64,000 nucleotides of DNA. It comes from Syngnathus acus (lineage: Eukaryota > Chordata > Actinopteri > Syngnathiformes > Syngnathidae). The stretch's first letter is position 1. The number at the start of each line of letters is the position of its first letter. The stretch lies in the NCBI RefSeq assembly GCF_901709675.1, contig NC_051093.1:9434053-9498052 (forward strand), given 5' to 3'. This document shows, piece by piece, positions 46,303 through 59,900 of this stretch. A program made the position numbers and the translations under genes. The notes below the pieces were generated by a model. That model did no database searches and was not told the DNA's origin. It saw only the letters and a list, made by a program, of their open reading frames with translations.

Positions 46303-47880
46303 TGTTGCACAATGTAAAGTACAGCAAGTCACAAATGGACCTTCCCTTCTATAAAAATAGAAAAAGTAACTAGTTATTTATTGGGAGTACGTCATAAAAA
46401 TAACACCTTTAGCAACCCATTAATAATAGAAGAAGAAAATATTTTCATCAAAACGAACCAGAAATATTAGGGTACAAAAGATGAATGAAAACAAAAGAAT
46501 GTAAATAGAAACTAAACAATTGGCAGGTGATCAGTTTTGAGAAAAGGTTTGAAAATGTGAAGCGCTTTTTAGAGACTGTGTATTTTCTCACAGCCAATCA
46601 AGAAAAAAAAATATAAACAGCTATACAATCTAATAAATGTCAATATGACACACTTCCTCGACTTAAATGTCTTCCACTGTTTACATTTTCAGATCAGGTC
46701 AGTTCTACAACATTCCTAGGAAATCACTCTGTCCCATTATTGGTGAGCGATTTTTAGATCAGGCCTGAGAGTTACTTATGTGGTCTATAGGGGGTTCTTG
46801 TGGAAACCAGCATTTTGAAAAGGTAGTATGAAAAGCAGCATGAAGTTATATTTGAGTTGATTGTCAGGCTCGGAGTGATCGATCACACTTCACTGATTAA
46901 TACAACACTTCAGCGTATAATTGAAAAGATATTTATGTAGGTATGCCAGAATTTTGCCCATCCCTGTGGAGGTGGTCATCATCACGCAGTGAGGTGGGAG
47001 GAAGAGTAAAAGCGGCACTGATTTAAGTCCGACTCGTTTTTCTCGTTTGTGCATTTCTGGAGTAGGTGGGACGTGCTCGTGTAAACAGCCCGGCTCAGTG
47101 AGTGCAACTCCATTTGTGTGACTTGGACTTAAACACGCAGAGCACAACAAAAGGTACAGTAATGCATCCAATGCTTTGTAAATATGTGTGTGTGGGGGTG
47201 TGTGTGTTGTAATGAGTGAGTTTGGCTCAAATGTTCTCACTTTCATCAATAAAATGTGTGATGAAGCACTGCATGATATGCTTTGACAATTCCTCCTGCC
47301 TACCTTGAGAGAAGGAAGGATTTGTCTTAATTGTCTAATACAAAGGCAGTGAGGATGAGCCAACGTTGGCATTATTCCAGGATGAGTTTTTTCCTCACTC
47401 AATTTGGAGAGGAACTCTCTGGAGGATTATGTCATCCACATACCATGCAGCCGGTGTCGGTGGTTTTTCCTGTCGAGTGGAGCTGGCACTTTCGAGCAGC
47501 GGGGTTTTAAAATTCTCGACATTCTTCCAGATTGCCTCATCAATGTAATCTTGTGATTATATCATTGCAATGTTTTATTGAATGAGATTTGGAGTGTGTG
47601 TTGTTAGAAAGCACCAAGTTGTACTTCACGGAAATGGTGTGTTGAATATACTTATTTTGTGGTTGCACAAAATATCTGGATCCAGATGATTTTATTTTGT
47701 GCATAATAAAATTGAAAAATTGTCTCCGTGTTGAATAGGATTTTTTTCAGGTCTACATTTCTTTTTCTAGGGGCTTTTTATAGTACCTATTATAATTTAA
47801 TTTCAGAGTTTGTTCTGTGTTAGAGGCTCCCTCACGCTGCATTGTCTTTTCCCCAAATGTTCTCTTTCTAATGTATCAGA

Positions 47881-50800
47881 TGTCGGCACGACCTCCTCCA
47901 GTGATCCCTCGGAAGCATTCGGGTGTCCGAGTCATGCCCGTCCCTAAACGGCAAGCTGCCTTGGATGAGCTCCCTGAAAGCGTTGATTCCGATAAAGGTA
48001 TTCTGGACTCATCTCTTTAAAAAAAATTGCATGTGTGACTGAATTTTTACTGAGGCAAAGATGCTACTCTGTGCTCAGAGAACGATGCCAAATTCGAGTC
48101 AAACTCTGCCTCACAAGTGAATGAAGAAAGAGAAGTGGTAAGTGGTAACCGGTGCGCCGCCGTCATTTGCATATTGAATTTCCACCTTAGCTCAAGTATG
48201 TCAAACTTGTTTTCATTGTTTGCCAAATCATACTAGTGAGGCCCTCTGGGCATGAATTTTGCAGTGCACCAAAAATGGTGGCTTAGGGTTAGAAACATCA
48301 ACAAGTTAAATCAATCATTCATTCATTTTTGCTGCATCAATCAAATAAACTGCAGAGTAAGCTGTCCTCCCTCTCAATCCCTCACCAGGAAATTCTGAAC
48401 CACTGCTTTGACGACATTGAGCGCTTCATGCTGCGTTTGCAGCAGGCGGCCGATGCGCAGAGCATTCTCAACCAGAGGAAGAAAAGAAGCAGGATGAGCA
48501 AGAAGCAAAGCCAAGAGGGTAGGTAGCAAGCACACCTTTACCTCCTGCTGCTGATGTCGTCGTCACTTTTTTTCTTTGCCACTGGAAGTACACAAAAAAG
48601 TTGTTTTTTTTGTACAAATTCAGAATGTAATCATTCTATTTGATTGTATTGGTTTGTAGTTGATTTGATTACCATGAAAGCGGTTCCTCCGTCCCAAGAA
48701 GAATTTGTAGACCTCTTTCAGAAAATCAAATACTCCTTCAGTCTGCTGGTGAGAAGCCACTTCTCTGATAAGTCGCTCTGGAAATATCCCGCGTGTGACT
48801 ATCAGTTGGTTATTTTAGGATCGTCTCAAGTCAGCCATAACGGAACCCAGCGCACCAGAGTTGCTCCATCACATCTTTATCCCCCTGGAACTGGTGAATC
48901 CACGTCAGGTTTTGGATGGTGGGCTCGTTCGCTGGCACGCTTTGACTGACTGACTGCTGCCTGTGTCACAGATGATGAAAACCACAGGGGGGGCACAATT
49001 AGGGGGGTCTGTGGTCAGTCCTGCATTGACCACTGGAGCCATTTCGCTGCTCCAGGAGCATCTGACTGCGGAGGAAAAACGGCTCTGGACTGAATTAGGC
49101 CCCAACTGGACTTCCCCCTGGTACGTGGTTTTTCCCCCCCCCCCTTTGTGTCTCACCACTCATTTGAATGAGCCTTTCCTCCAGTTCCGAGCTCGGTGTG
49201 TCCGTCCCTCCTTACTCGCCCGTCTTCCTGGACGGGTGGCAGCCGCAGGCGTTTGACTCGTCTGGTTTGCCTCTGGAAGATCCTGTTGAGTCGCAGCACA
49301 AACGAGACTCAAACGTGCGGAGTGAACACTCGGCGGCAGGCCCCGTCGATGAAGTGTGAGTACCCAAGATTTTGCGGAAAGTGTCTGAGACACCAGACGA
49401 TCGGATGATAGATGGAAGAACCTGCCTCTGATTATCATTCCAGTGAAGGAAATGGACTTCCACCAGCAGGGGAGAGAAATTACTACTGCACTTACGACTT
49501 TGTGGCAAGAAACAGCAGCGAGCTGTCGGTGCTGCAGGGAGAAACACTGGAGGTACACACACAATTAAAGAATTGAATGTACCAGGAATTCTTCGAATAC
49601 AATCTTTGCAGGTCATCGAGTCGTCAAAGAGATGGTGGAAGTGTCGCAATCGCTTTGACCAGATAGGATTTGTTCCACATAATATCTTGGAACCGCTGTC
49701 GGCACTAAACAACAACAGTGGAGAGAAAACAATGGTACGTGTCCAATTTTGCATCCGTTTGTTTCGGTTCTGCCAAAGTTCCTGGCAACTGACTTTTTAT
49801 TGCTTCTTTTGTGCATTGGAGATGTCACCCGTTTTGTACGAACCGTTGAGTCCAGTTGGCACTTCTTCGAGCGCGATGAGGCCGACGGCGAGGTCTCAGA
49901 GCATGTTGTCGCGTTCTTCAACGATACATGGAGAAAACGGAGATCGAGGTAACGGCTAAGATCAATGATGTTACATTCGCAACGAATATTTGAACGAATA
50001 TAGACAGATAATATAACAAGCATATATTCTTTATCCTCTGTGAAGATTGACAAACATTACTGTGGCTTATATCCTTTGCCCATAGGAGCGCATGCCAAAA
50101 GTAAAAAAAATGTTTTACACTATAGAATTGAAAAAAACGGATTATGCAAATGCATGTTTGTGCAGTACTGATCATGAACGACGAGCTTCTCCAACGAATG
50201 GCGCAGAAAAGAGCCTCAGTCAGCCATCCTCCTCTCATGACGTCTCGCTCGTTGGAAACTTCTCTGGCGCTGAACTACCAATCTCCAGCGTCAGAGGTGG
50301 AGGCCTGGCTCGTAGCAAAGGGCTTCAGTCAGCAGTAGGTGGCTGCTCACTTTTGACACAGGGAAATCCCTCTGCACTGCCCTCTAGTGTCAAAATGTCT
50401 CAACACTCATCTTGAGCTTAATTGAACCGAAGGGAATGAACAGCAGGAATGTGAAGAGACAGCAATTTTACACTTTGCTTCTCCTTCCTCCTCTGTTAGG
50501 ACGGTGCAGAGTCTGGGCATTTTAACCGGGGCGCAGCTTTTCTCCCTGAACAAGAGGGAACTCTGTGAAGTGTCTCAGGATGAAGGGAGCAGAGTGTACA
50601 GTCATGTTATGATGCAGAAGGTCATTCTTGAGGTTGGTCAATTTCTTAGGATGGAATCTGTCACTGTTCCTTCCCATTTGGCAAATAGTGGGCTGAAGGT
50701 CCCAGAATGTGCGTCCGGACTACTCTGTATGTTTACAAAGCCAGTTTGTTTGCCTAACCTTGACTTGCGCGTTTTGACCGAGCGAATTGTTAGCGACCTA

Positions 50801-50898
50801 CTTACAGCGACATACATTTCCCTCAGGATGCACGAAAGGTCTCCGAATTGGAGAAGGCCATGGAGAGGCAAAAGCTGAAGATTGGCATGATGGAATGA
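47881..50898 (+). CDS. EPS8-like adaptor, SH3 and C-terminal effector regions (PTB part not found)
   Basis: EPS8-family proteins link receptor signalling to Rac activation and actin capping or bundling. Thirteen exons are read in frame: 47881-47997, 48079-48138, 48390-48517, 48659-48748, 48821-48892, 48972-49119, 49186-49355, 49443-49553, 49613-49735, 49830-49949, 50166-50333, 50500-50631 and 50827-50898. [20 protein letters not shown] and [20 protein letters not shown] are the EPS8 linker helices. The SH3 domain is [20 protein letters not shown], then [20 protein letters not shown]. The C-terminal effector region is [20 protein letters not shown], then [20 protein letters not shown]. The first exon shown follows a strong acceptor with a pyrimidine tract, so at least one upstream exon exists. 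The usual N-terminal PTB domain is not visible. Which EPS8L paralogue this is cannot be settled. Confidence 0.85.
50379..50392 (-). promoter_or_regulatory. CTCF-like motif, reverse
   Basis: On the minus strand this reads ACACTAGAGGGCAG, one mismatch from the CTCF core. It lies in an intron of the EPS8-like gene and is convergent with the motif at 46289. Confidence 0.3.
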
Positions 50899-51554
50899 GT
50901 CGGCGTACGTGTTCAGACAACACGTCACAAATGTGAATCACGTTTTACGAGCAGCTGATCTCGACTGCGGATTGGCTACATCGCTGGTTTTGATGTGAAG
51001 TATTTTAATGTGCAAGCAAAAGCAAAAAAATGTTAGTGTTATACGAATAGACTGAGATACGTTGCTAGAAACCCATGAAATGTGCATTGTTAATTTCAAA
51101 TGACTGTTGAATTTTAGGGCAACTTGCTTCGGCTGTTAACTGCTGCAAATAAATACATTTGATTTTAATTTACTATTCATATTATAATTGCTATATTGAC
51201 TGTAGTGGATGCATGAAAACAAGAAAATGGCTGATTTTAAACGTAATTATAAGATACTTATATTTATCAAGTTAAATTGCAATTATTGACAATATAAAAT
51301 GTCATTTTACATCACTACTTGTATTTTAAAATGTTCACCGTTCCGTACTTGCATGCTGACCTCTGAAATTCCAAACTGATTTCCATCCAATAAGACAAAA
51401 GCTAAATGCAATTAAATGAGAAAAAAAAAATCTCCACTATTTTGTTTGTTTGAACCAACAAATTTCCTGAGGTAAATTTATTATGTAAATACTGTACATC
51501 TTTTTCTAAGGACCTTTAAAGCAGCGAGCGGCGACAGAGATAGCGTCACTCTTT
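50899..51554. other. Convergent 3' UTRs of EPS8-like gene and nme4
   Basis: A plus-strand AATAAA at about 51148-51153 fits the EPS8-like gene. A minus-strand signal (tttatt on the + strand) at about 51477-51482 fits nme4. The two transcripts therefore end without much overlap. Nothing else is seen in this AT-rich stretch. Confidence 0.5.
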
Positions 51555-53008
51555 TTACTTCTCGCATGTTAACGTCTGGTCCCAGCAGTCCCACTTGACA
51601 AGATCCTTCCCCTGGAACCAGAGCTCGATCTCCCTTTGCGCTCCCTCCAGAGAATCACTGGCATGGACCACATTCCTTTGCACAAAAAACCCCAAAACAC
51701 AATTAGGCCTCCAGAGATGAGAAGACACACCCAGACATGAAAAGGATACTTTACCTGCTGACGTGAAGACTGAAATCTCCTCTAACAGTGCCTGCTGGGG
51801 CCGCAGCAGGGTTGGTGGGTCCCACCATCACTCGTGACGACTGGACCACATTGTGCCCTTCCCACACCTAGAGTTCAACCCAAAATGAATATTCAGACAG
51901 TGGATCATTTTAGAACAGCTCACAAAACTCAAAAATGAAACTTCAGGGAATAAATCCTCTGGCTTATTTTTTGAACACTTGGGCCTACTATGCTACTGTA
52001 TTTCGAATGTTGCAAGAACCATAACAAAGAACTTTTAACGTCTAGGAATCTTCAGGATGTTGTTTTGGGCTCTTACCATGGCAACCACAGGCCCAGAAGT
52101 CATGTAGTCCACCAGACTGGAATAGAAAGGCTTCTGCGTCAACTGACAGTAGTGTTGAGACAGCAGCTCCTCGGACACCTTCAACACATCCAAAACGCAA
52201 ACTACAAATAGTTCCAGTGAACACATGCACATGCAGTGGAAGATGTACCTGCAGCATTTTCAGGCCCACCAGCTTGAAGCCCCTGCGTTCAAAACGCCGG
52301 ATGATCTGCCCCACCAGACGACGCTGGACGCCGTCTGGTTTGACGGCAATGAGAGTCCGCTCCTTCACATTGGCCACACCTGCCATGGCATTAGACATTT
52401 CTCACTCAAATGTGGATTTTGGATTATGAATTGTGTGTAGAAATCAAGGAAAAAAGTGCCATCCATTTTTCAATGTCAGTTTATAATCAGATCATGATAT
52501 TCTTGGCATGGCTCAAAACTAACAAAGACCATGTTAGACAGGGGGAAAAAAGTATTTGGGTTTAAAACAAACTTCCAATGTTTGCTTGGAGAGAAGAAGT
52601 GTTCCCATAAACGGAAAACTGCATGCTGCCAATTAAACATACATGTGACAAGAAGACTGCACACCAACAGAATTTTGAGTCTGGGCTGGAGTGTAGTCTG
52701 AATAGCGAAGTTTGAATTATTTTTAGGAGGTGCTGTTGGTCTAGAAGGGGGCAGGAAAATGGGATGGTCTTGTTGGAGAAGATAATGGCGATGTGTGGGT
52801 CAGGTGCCCTACACTAGAAATTTATCATCTATGAGAAAAATGATGTCACCAACACAACAGGAAAAAAAAGAAAACAAATGAGCTACTTACTGGAGTTGCT
52901 CCGGAAGTGTGCCAGCTGCACAGCGGGGAAGCGAGCAATCACATTTCTGGTAGTTTGCCTGCTCCACGGAGACAACAGTGGGAGGAACATAACTCGCTGC
53001 AACAACAT
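51555..53008 (-). CDS. nme4: Nucleoside diphosphate kinase 4, mitochondrial
   Basis: NME4 transfers phosphate from NTPs to NDPs and acts in the mitochondrial intermembrane space with OPA1 and cardiolipin. Five coding exons: about 52891-53008, 52249-52390, 52076-52178, 51756-51867 and 51555-51675. Exon 1 encodes a classic presequence ([20 protein letters not shown], then [20 protein letters not shown]), rich in Arg with no acidic residues. It joins in frame to [20 protein letters not shown] across a 500 bp intron. The catalytic histidine is in [37 protein letters not shown] and [11 protein letters not shown] are closest to NME4. An ATG just inside the exon 2 reading frame (MSNAMAG) could mislead a gene finder, but it lies upstream of the acceptor. 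Confidence 0.92.
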
Positions 53009-53815
53009 GCTCGTGCCTTAGAGTCAGCTGCCGCCAACGACAGACTGGCAATTTAAACTCAGGACCCCCCCCCCCCCTCTCCTGACCCGCTTGGACTGTT
53101 GACTGTCTACAAACATTTAACTCAACTGATGCCAGGAGTACGTCCGCTGTTGGACAATTGGCTTGTTTCATTTATTTGTTGTGGACTAAAGTTCTTCCAG
53201 TGGTCATAGACTGCCAGTGCTTGTGAGTTTTAGTTCCAAATCTCTGTTAATAATTAATAAAGCTGAAGGTTTTTGTACGAAAATCTATCACACGAGTGAT
53301 ATTTACAAAAAAAAAAAGCACTTTATTAAATCAAGCAAGTTTTGTCTTTCAGAATGGAATGATGTCAAAGACTAAGTTGAGAGTCTGTCTCCTTTGGAGA
53401 TGAAAAAACCTGAAGGCAAAAACGAACAGAAGCAGACAATTCAAGAACTCAAAATGAGTTAAAAGTGCTCAGTCCCAGCTCGGCGTCGCGGCCGAGACGA
53501 GGGAAAGAAGGCCTGGCTCAGAGTGGTCGGGGTCTGGGGCAAAAAGACCCAAAAAAAATAGCCAACTGCAGACCAGGTGATCATTTTCTACCAATGAACC
53601 ATTGGCGACATAAGGTGGACGCTGCTTTGAACAACAACAAAAACAACAATGCGCCAAATGTCTACAGTAGAACTCAAAGAAAAAACAGCAGCATCCGCAA
53701 CCTTCCTACAACTTTGAGCACGTGAGCGAGTCAAAGCCGTGTTCGGAGTGTTGGGCAAATTGGTCAGCGCAGGCGCTCCTTAATGAAACGTCCCGGGTCA
53801 AGTGGTTCAGTCGCG
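53009..53815. other. nme4 upstream and xpo6 3' UTR
   Basis: It includes a C-run (about 53066-53077), the nme4 promoter and the xpo6 3' UTR. A minus-strand poly(A) signal (tttatt) lies at about 53321-53326, 490 bp after the xpo6 stop. No other gene was seen. Confidence 0.45.
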
Positions 53816-53932
53816 CTATAGCTTGATGGTGCCGGTGGGCAAGCTGCTGTTGCACAGTCGGTAGTAGCGGAGGTCGTTGACCAGCCGCTGCACGCTCTGA
53901 GTGAACGAAGGCAGGTCCTTTGGAAAGGGGGA

Positions 53933-53963
<31 letters not shown>

Positions 53964-56900
53964 AAAAAGATGTTCATTTGGTCAAGAAGTTTCAGGCTGG
54001 TTGTTCTTACCCGTTCTATCTTGAAGTTGCGTGCGAGGACGGCTCGCTGGTTGGTGTCCACACCCTGGCAACCGTTGAGGAACTCGGGCATGAAGGCCGA
54101 GTAGAAGGCATCAAAGTCCACGGAGGCCATGTTATAAACGGCCAGGGTGATTTCCTCCTGGAGTAGGTCGTGACTTTTGTGGAGAAGGACCTGCAGCAGC
54201 ACGTTGATGAAGTGGAAGAGCATGGAGGTCCGGAACAGCTTCTGGAGGGACACCGAGCACCGGCATGTATCAGACGGATGAGTCGCGGCCGATTACTGCT
54301 ATGACTGCTGTCCCTTACTCTGTGATACAATTTGTGCTTGCTGTTGAGCGACTCCAAATAGGAGAGATTCTGCTTGAAGATGTGGATGTCGGGCTGCAGG
54401 AAAGACTGGCCGAAAGCCTGACGGAGACAATAAGGCGCAAGTTGCGTCCCACTTGAAGATTAAAAATGTTACATTTGCCGTAGAAGCTATAAAATGGTCA
54501 CGTGGCTAAACGCAGTCGCTAACGGCATCATAAAATGTACCTGCATGGCAGCTGTGAACTGGGCCTCGTTCTCCATGGCGTCCTCGGGCGCTCCTCTTTG
54601 GACACTTGTCAGAATAGAAGTTTTGAAAAAGTACCTCCAGTTTTGGTGAAGTATTTGGTATAAAAGTTCAAACATCTCTGCTTTGACATCAGGAGAGGAC
54701 CGCTGCCAAAAGATGAGAGTCCGTGAGCAAACTAATGCTAGTTTTGAACACATATTGCTTCCAACTGACCTCTGCCACAACTGGGTAGACCTGCTCCATG
54801 CATAGAGAGAGAATGCTAGGTAGGAACGGTTTGAAAGCCTGACCGGGTTCTTGTACCACCACCTGCAGGATTTTCAAGAACTTCTGTACCACTCGACACC
54901 CCGCGCTGCCCTCCTGCAAAATACTGGCTGCCAGCTGCTCCCTAAAACACACACACACACACACACACACACATCATGACATCACTTTCAATGAGTAACT
55001 TAAGTCCCTCAGCAATCAAGCAGTCCTTAAATGTGGACAGCACACAAGCTTCCCAAAAGAGCAGATTGTTGAACCTGGTGAACAAGCTGAGGAATGTGTG
55101 GAGGATCTGTCCAGTGAAGGCGACGCCCATCTGGACTCGCAACGCCTGAAACAGCGTCAAGAAGAAGGCCAACATCTCATCCGTCACATCTGAAAGAAAG
55201 AAAGAAAGCGGGACCATCGATAAAACCATCTTTTTATAATTCAAAGGAGGAGAAAGAGAAGGAAACACAAACCTGGTTGCTGAATAAACACGGGAAACAG
55301 GCTGAGGGACACTTGGACCGACTCCTGCAAACTCTGATAGCAGATCTGACGGGATTTGGTGGACTCTCCAGATATGCTGTCCACTATGTCTCGAAGGACA
55401 GTCAAGGTCTGCTGTATCACTGCTTTTACTGATTAAAAAAAAAAAAAAACATTAACAGGGCAGAAAAAAAGTACATTGGGCAGTAAAAGAGGAAAAAAAG
55501 GCCTACAGTCGTGCATCTCTGGTCGTCGTGGAGTGCTGTTCACTGTCCCTCTTAACATACGATATTCCCTTGTGAGGGCCGCCAGCATGCTGGCGTGGCT
55601 GCTGGAGCGCGTCTGCCACTGCTGCTCGTTCTCTGGTAAATTTGGCCACGGGAGAAGCAGCATGTTGGACATAGCCCGGCAGACCAGCAAGTGAGCCTGC
55701 AACGATGCAAACGTGCACACGCAAAAATGAGAATCCAGCCCTTGCATTGAAGCAGTAGGTCAAAGATCATGCATGCTTGCGCAACACGTGGTCACCTCTG
55801 GGGGGAGCCTGTGAGTCTGATTCTCGGTTATGAGGTTAAAGATGTTCTGAACAGCAGGCAACGTCACCATAAACACGGGTCGCACCGTCAAGGTTATGGA
55901 AAGCATCAGATGGCATGCGCACAACAGTAACTTCTCCGGTACCTGCACACAACAACAACAACAACTGTTAGTCATGACAAAAAACTTTTTTTTATCCATT
56001 AATATTGGATTTGTAATCCATATAAACACCAGAGGGGAAACCTATTTAGGATCAGGAAAGGTTACCTTGGCAGTGATGAGGGGGCTACTGGCGTCCACTG
56101 CAGACGTTATGAGGTTGATAAATTGGCTCTGGTTTTGACTGTGGACTTCGCTGTAGAATTGCGCCAGCCAATGAGAGTAGGCTTGCAAAGCAGCAAGGGC
56201 CTGTGCATGTCTGCAACACAAACATACGCACATTTAATTGATTTTTTTTGTTTTTGTTTTGGTAACTGACACGAGCTGTGCGTCATTAGCTTTCGGCAAG
56301 GCCGTCGTGCATTTTGAAAATTTGGTGAGTGGCAGAATATTTTCAATGTTACTTACACATCAATGAGGTCTGGTTTGAGTACAGAAGGCACTGCGGTTTC
56401 CAGGTCGTACAAGCTGGTCTGGGACCCGTAGCAAGTCACTTCTACCAGCCTGAGGAAAGAAAGAAAAAAGATCATCACAAGAGTTTAGTTTTTGTTTAGC
56501 TGAGAAGAATGATCAGTAAAGAGAAGCTCTGACACACCTCTCAACAACTGCCAGGGCGTCGGTGAAACGCGCTGCAAAAATCTCCCCGATGAAATGTTCG
56601 GCCAAGCGCCCGACGGCTTGGAGAAGGGAGCTGAGGTCCCTGAGAGAGCAGTGGAGTCGCCGGCAGTCATTCTCAGCGGTGATATTTAGCCTGCGACCTG
56701 CAAGGTTAGATTTGACATTGGAGCTTTGGAACCAGAGCACGACAACACACGACCACGATGACGTAACCGTTCAAATGCTTTCTTACTTGTGCCAGTGGTG
56801 ACGATAAACTGCTGCAGACCCAAGTACACGTCCAGGTTTTCTTGAAGAATGGGAAACTTATCGGGAAAAATAAGGAATTAAGCGGGATGGAGATCGCAGT

Positions 56901-59900
56901 CAAACAACAAGTGATAAACCATTTCTTACCAAAGTAGAAAATGCATGAGAAGGGAGCAACTCCATCACCTTGGCAACAACCTCCAGACTCTGACGCAGGT
57001 ACTTCTGCCATTCAGTCTGTTGCTATGGTAACCAAATAAACCCCCATTATAGTGCCATTTGACAGATTTGAAATTCCTCCGCAGTTTGAAACGGGAGCTC
57101 TTACGTCATCGTCCAGCGTCTCGTCATCCAGTTCTTCTAACTGAACCTGGTTGTAGCGAAACTGCACGCGGTTCAGAACTTCTCTCAACAGAAGCACTAA
57201 GGCGTCTTTGTACCTGCAAGCAAAACAATAAACACACTTTACACTCGACTGTCCTCGCGCAAAACAAATTGAGTGGGAATTGTGGAAATGTGGTACCTGT
57301 TGAGAACACTTTCTCTGTCGGCCAGTCTGCTTTTGATTTTGGTTGTAAGAAAATCCAGAAAAACACTCCAAATATCCAAACAGGCAAAGTAGCCCTCGTG
57401 GGTAGGCTGGGGTGGAAAGACACCAAACAAAAGAAGCTTATTGTCTGGACCGCTCCAAGTCTCATGCAGATGTGGAAAATAGATAGCACCAATTGAAAAG
57501 ATCCTTACCTGGTTGAAAGTGTACTTGAAAAGCAGGGCAAGGAACTCTACAATTGGGAACTGAGGACTGGACTCAATCCGCCTCAAGTGAACACTGACAA
57601 AAAGACGCAGGAAATCGGTGAACTTCTCCAAGTAGCTGGAAAACAGAAGAAAAACGTGTCACAGTGCAGCCTGGAATTCAAACTATGAAGAGGTGCTGTG
57701 TTTAAACTAAAAGGGGATGTTGGAATGACACACATGTGACTGACCTTCTAAACATATGTTGAGAGAAACAAACTCACGAGAGAGAGAGAGAGAGAGAGAC
57801 CACAAACCTCTCGTCCAGTTCCTGTAGCCTACTCTTGACTGTGTGAGCGTTATTCTCGCGAGTGAGCCTCTGTAGAAGAAAGAAGGTCTGCTGGAACATG
57901 CGCAACAGGTACTCTTCAAAATCCACAGGCACGCAGTTCTTGGACACCAGCTCGTTGATGCAGGTCATGGCGAGTACGCCCAGGCGGGAACGGTCAACCT
58001 TGCCGCCGCCCTCGCCCGGTCGCCCTCCGCCGTTTGACGAGGGCGCCAACGTCCCGGCGTCCAGGTGTTCGTTAGAAGACGATGAGGTGTAGGAGATGAA
58101 GGAGCCGGACTTGGCTTTGGTCTGAAGATCGCAGCCAAAGCGTGCAAAGTGGAAGATGGATGCCAGCAGAGTGGGGGTGATGTGAGTGGACAGAGGAATC
58201 CAGCTGAACAAGTGGGCCAAGCACTCCAGAACCAGACAACACAGCTGCTGGCTCTCGTAGTCCAGTGCCGCCATGGGCTGGCACAGAAGCTTTGAGTATT
58301 GACTACCCTGAAACAACGTGCCCAAAAGTTCCACTGGAAGATTGAAAAGAGAGTGATGGATGAGCTCACGGCTGCATTTGGATCCAATTGACAAAGCAAT
58401 AACAATCCACCCACCGCATTCTCCCGATGTGGGTGAGGGCGGCGGCGTGGAAGCGATGATACTGTGCTTGTCCCAATACGTCTCCAAAATGCCTAACAAA
58501 TAAGGTCAGACAGTGAGGTCAAATGTACACAATGACATCGCAGTTGCACAGACCAATCAATCAGCTTGCCAGCGTCACATGAGCAAACTCGGAAAACAGC
58601 CTCTCTTACCTGTCAACAGTCCAAGCATGGTCGGTACCTGATCCAGCAGCAGTTTACGCAGCTCGTCTTTCCTGGCAACGCTCAAGTCTTCCCGAGGACA
58701 CGCCAGTTCCTCGGATGTGGTTTTCAGCATTACCAGGCCTAACTGTGCCAAAGCCGGGGACTGGATCAACTACAAATGACATCCACCGTTAAGTCCCGCA
58801 ATGGGCCAGATGTAGGTAAAGGTCCCGTGAACATCAACGGGGCTTACCTGAAGCGTATTTGTAAAGAAATCGTGATAGAACATGGGCCAGTCCTGGCGAC
58901 CGATGTCCACGATGACTTTGCAGAGTTTATTCCGGATGAAATAGGGCACAGATTTGTGGTGTTCAAGTAGGAGTTTGGGCAAACAGCTGCGAATTTCCAT
59001 TTTGTCTTGCGACGCTACACCGATCCACATCTTGTTCACCAGGTTCTGAAAATCAACCAGACGGTCAGTCCGATGACACGATTTAGGGACTTTCTGAAGA
59101 ACGCTTGACTACGAGTAATCTGAGACACGTTTTTTCATGGTGGAATCAGATTGAAAATGCAGCACAACAGAGCGGCGCACTTGAGGCGGAGAGCCTAACC
59201 ACAGGCTCCACTGAACTGCTCTACTTTAAAAAAAAAAAGACTTACTTCAAATACTGTGAGACTGTACATCATGACGTACTCATTCCGGGTATTAGAAAGG
59301 AAGAACAAGCAATGGCGCCACGCTCCAGTCTGCTGTGCAAAGTTATTCAGCAATTCTTCTGCAGAAACAAGGAAGTCGCACTGATCACTTGATAACCACC
59401 AAAGGTGTACTGCGACACTTCATTTGTACACAGTGGAGGAAGTGCAGTACAAAAGAAATGCAAACAATTGTGCATGTAAATAAGACGGGTAAGTATGTAG
59501 ACAAACTAATCTGTATTTAAAAAAAAAAAATACAATACAAAAATGACTGCACTAGTATTTTGGTGTACATTTTTTTTAAATGGAATTCTGCCAGTGTGCA
59601 TCGATCCGATTGGATGAAAGGCACACGTACCTATTTCTCGCTTTCTTTCGTTGGTTGTGCAGCTGTGAAAAAACTCTGTCATCAGGCTCTCCAGTGCACG
59701 CAGTGACGCCTCGCCAGAAGCCTGATGAATGCAGGAGAAACAAAACAACACATATTTCTCAAAAAACACAGAGATTGCCTTTCAAGTCAAACGAGTACAA
59801 TTCCAGGTGACATGAAGTCATCCATTTCTGTTCCTAGACTAAATGTCAACGTGGGTAAAACGTTGGATACGTTCAGATTTGAAGGCGTAAAGAGGCACTT

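Larger units (their letters stand above)
44242..47880. other. Intergenic region slc6a16 to EPS8-like gene
   Basis: A 3.6 kb AT-rich stretch. It contains an AGGG microsatellite (about 44529-44553), a CTCF-like motif at 46289-46302 and several T-runs. I looked on the plus strand for PTB-domain exons of the EPS8-like gene and on the minus strand for an earlier slc6a16 exon and recognised neither. Confidence 0.4.

Noticed and set aside
45793-47548. Several plus-strand open frames between slc6a16 and the EPS8-like gene
   Set aside because: None contains recognisable PTB motifs or a plausible donor-acceptor pattern; composition looks non-coding.
52391-52398. MSNAMAG start for the nucleoside diphosphate kinase
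   Set aside because: It lies upstream of a good splice acceptor (ccatggcag), and a better start with a mitochondrial presequence is in an exon at 52891-53008 that joins in frame.
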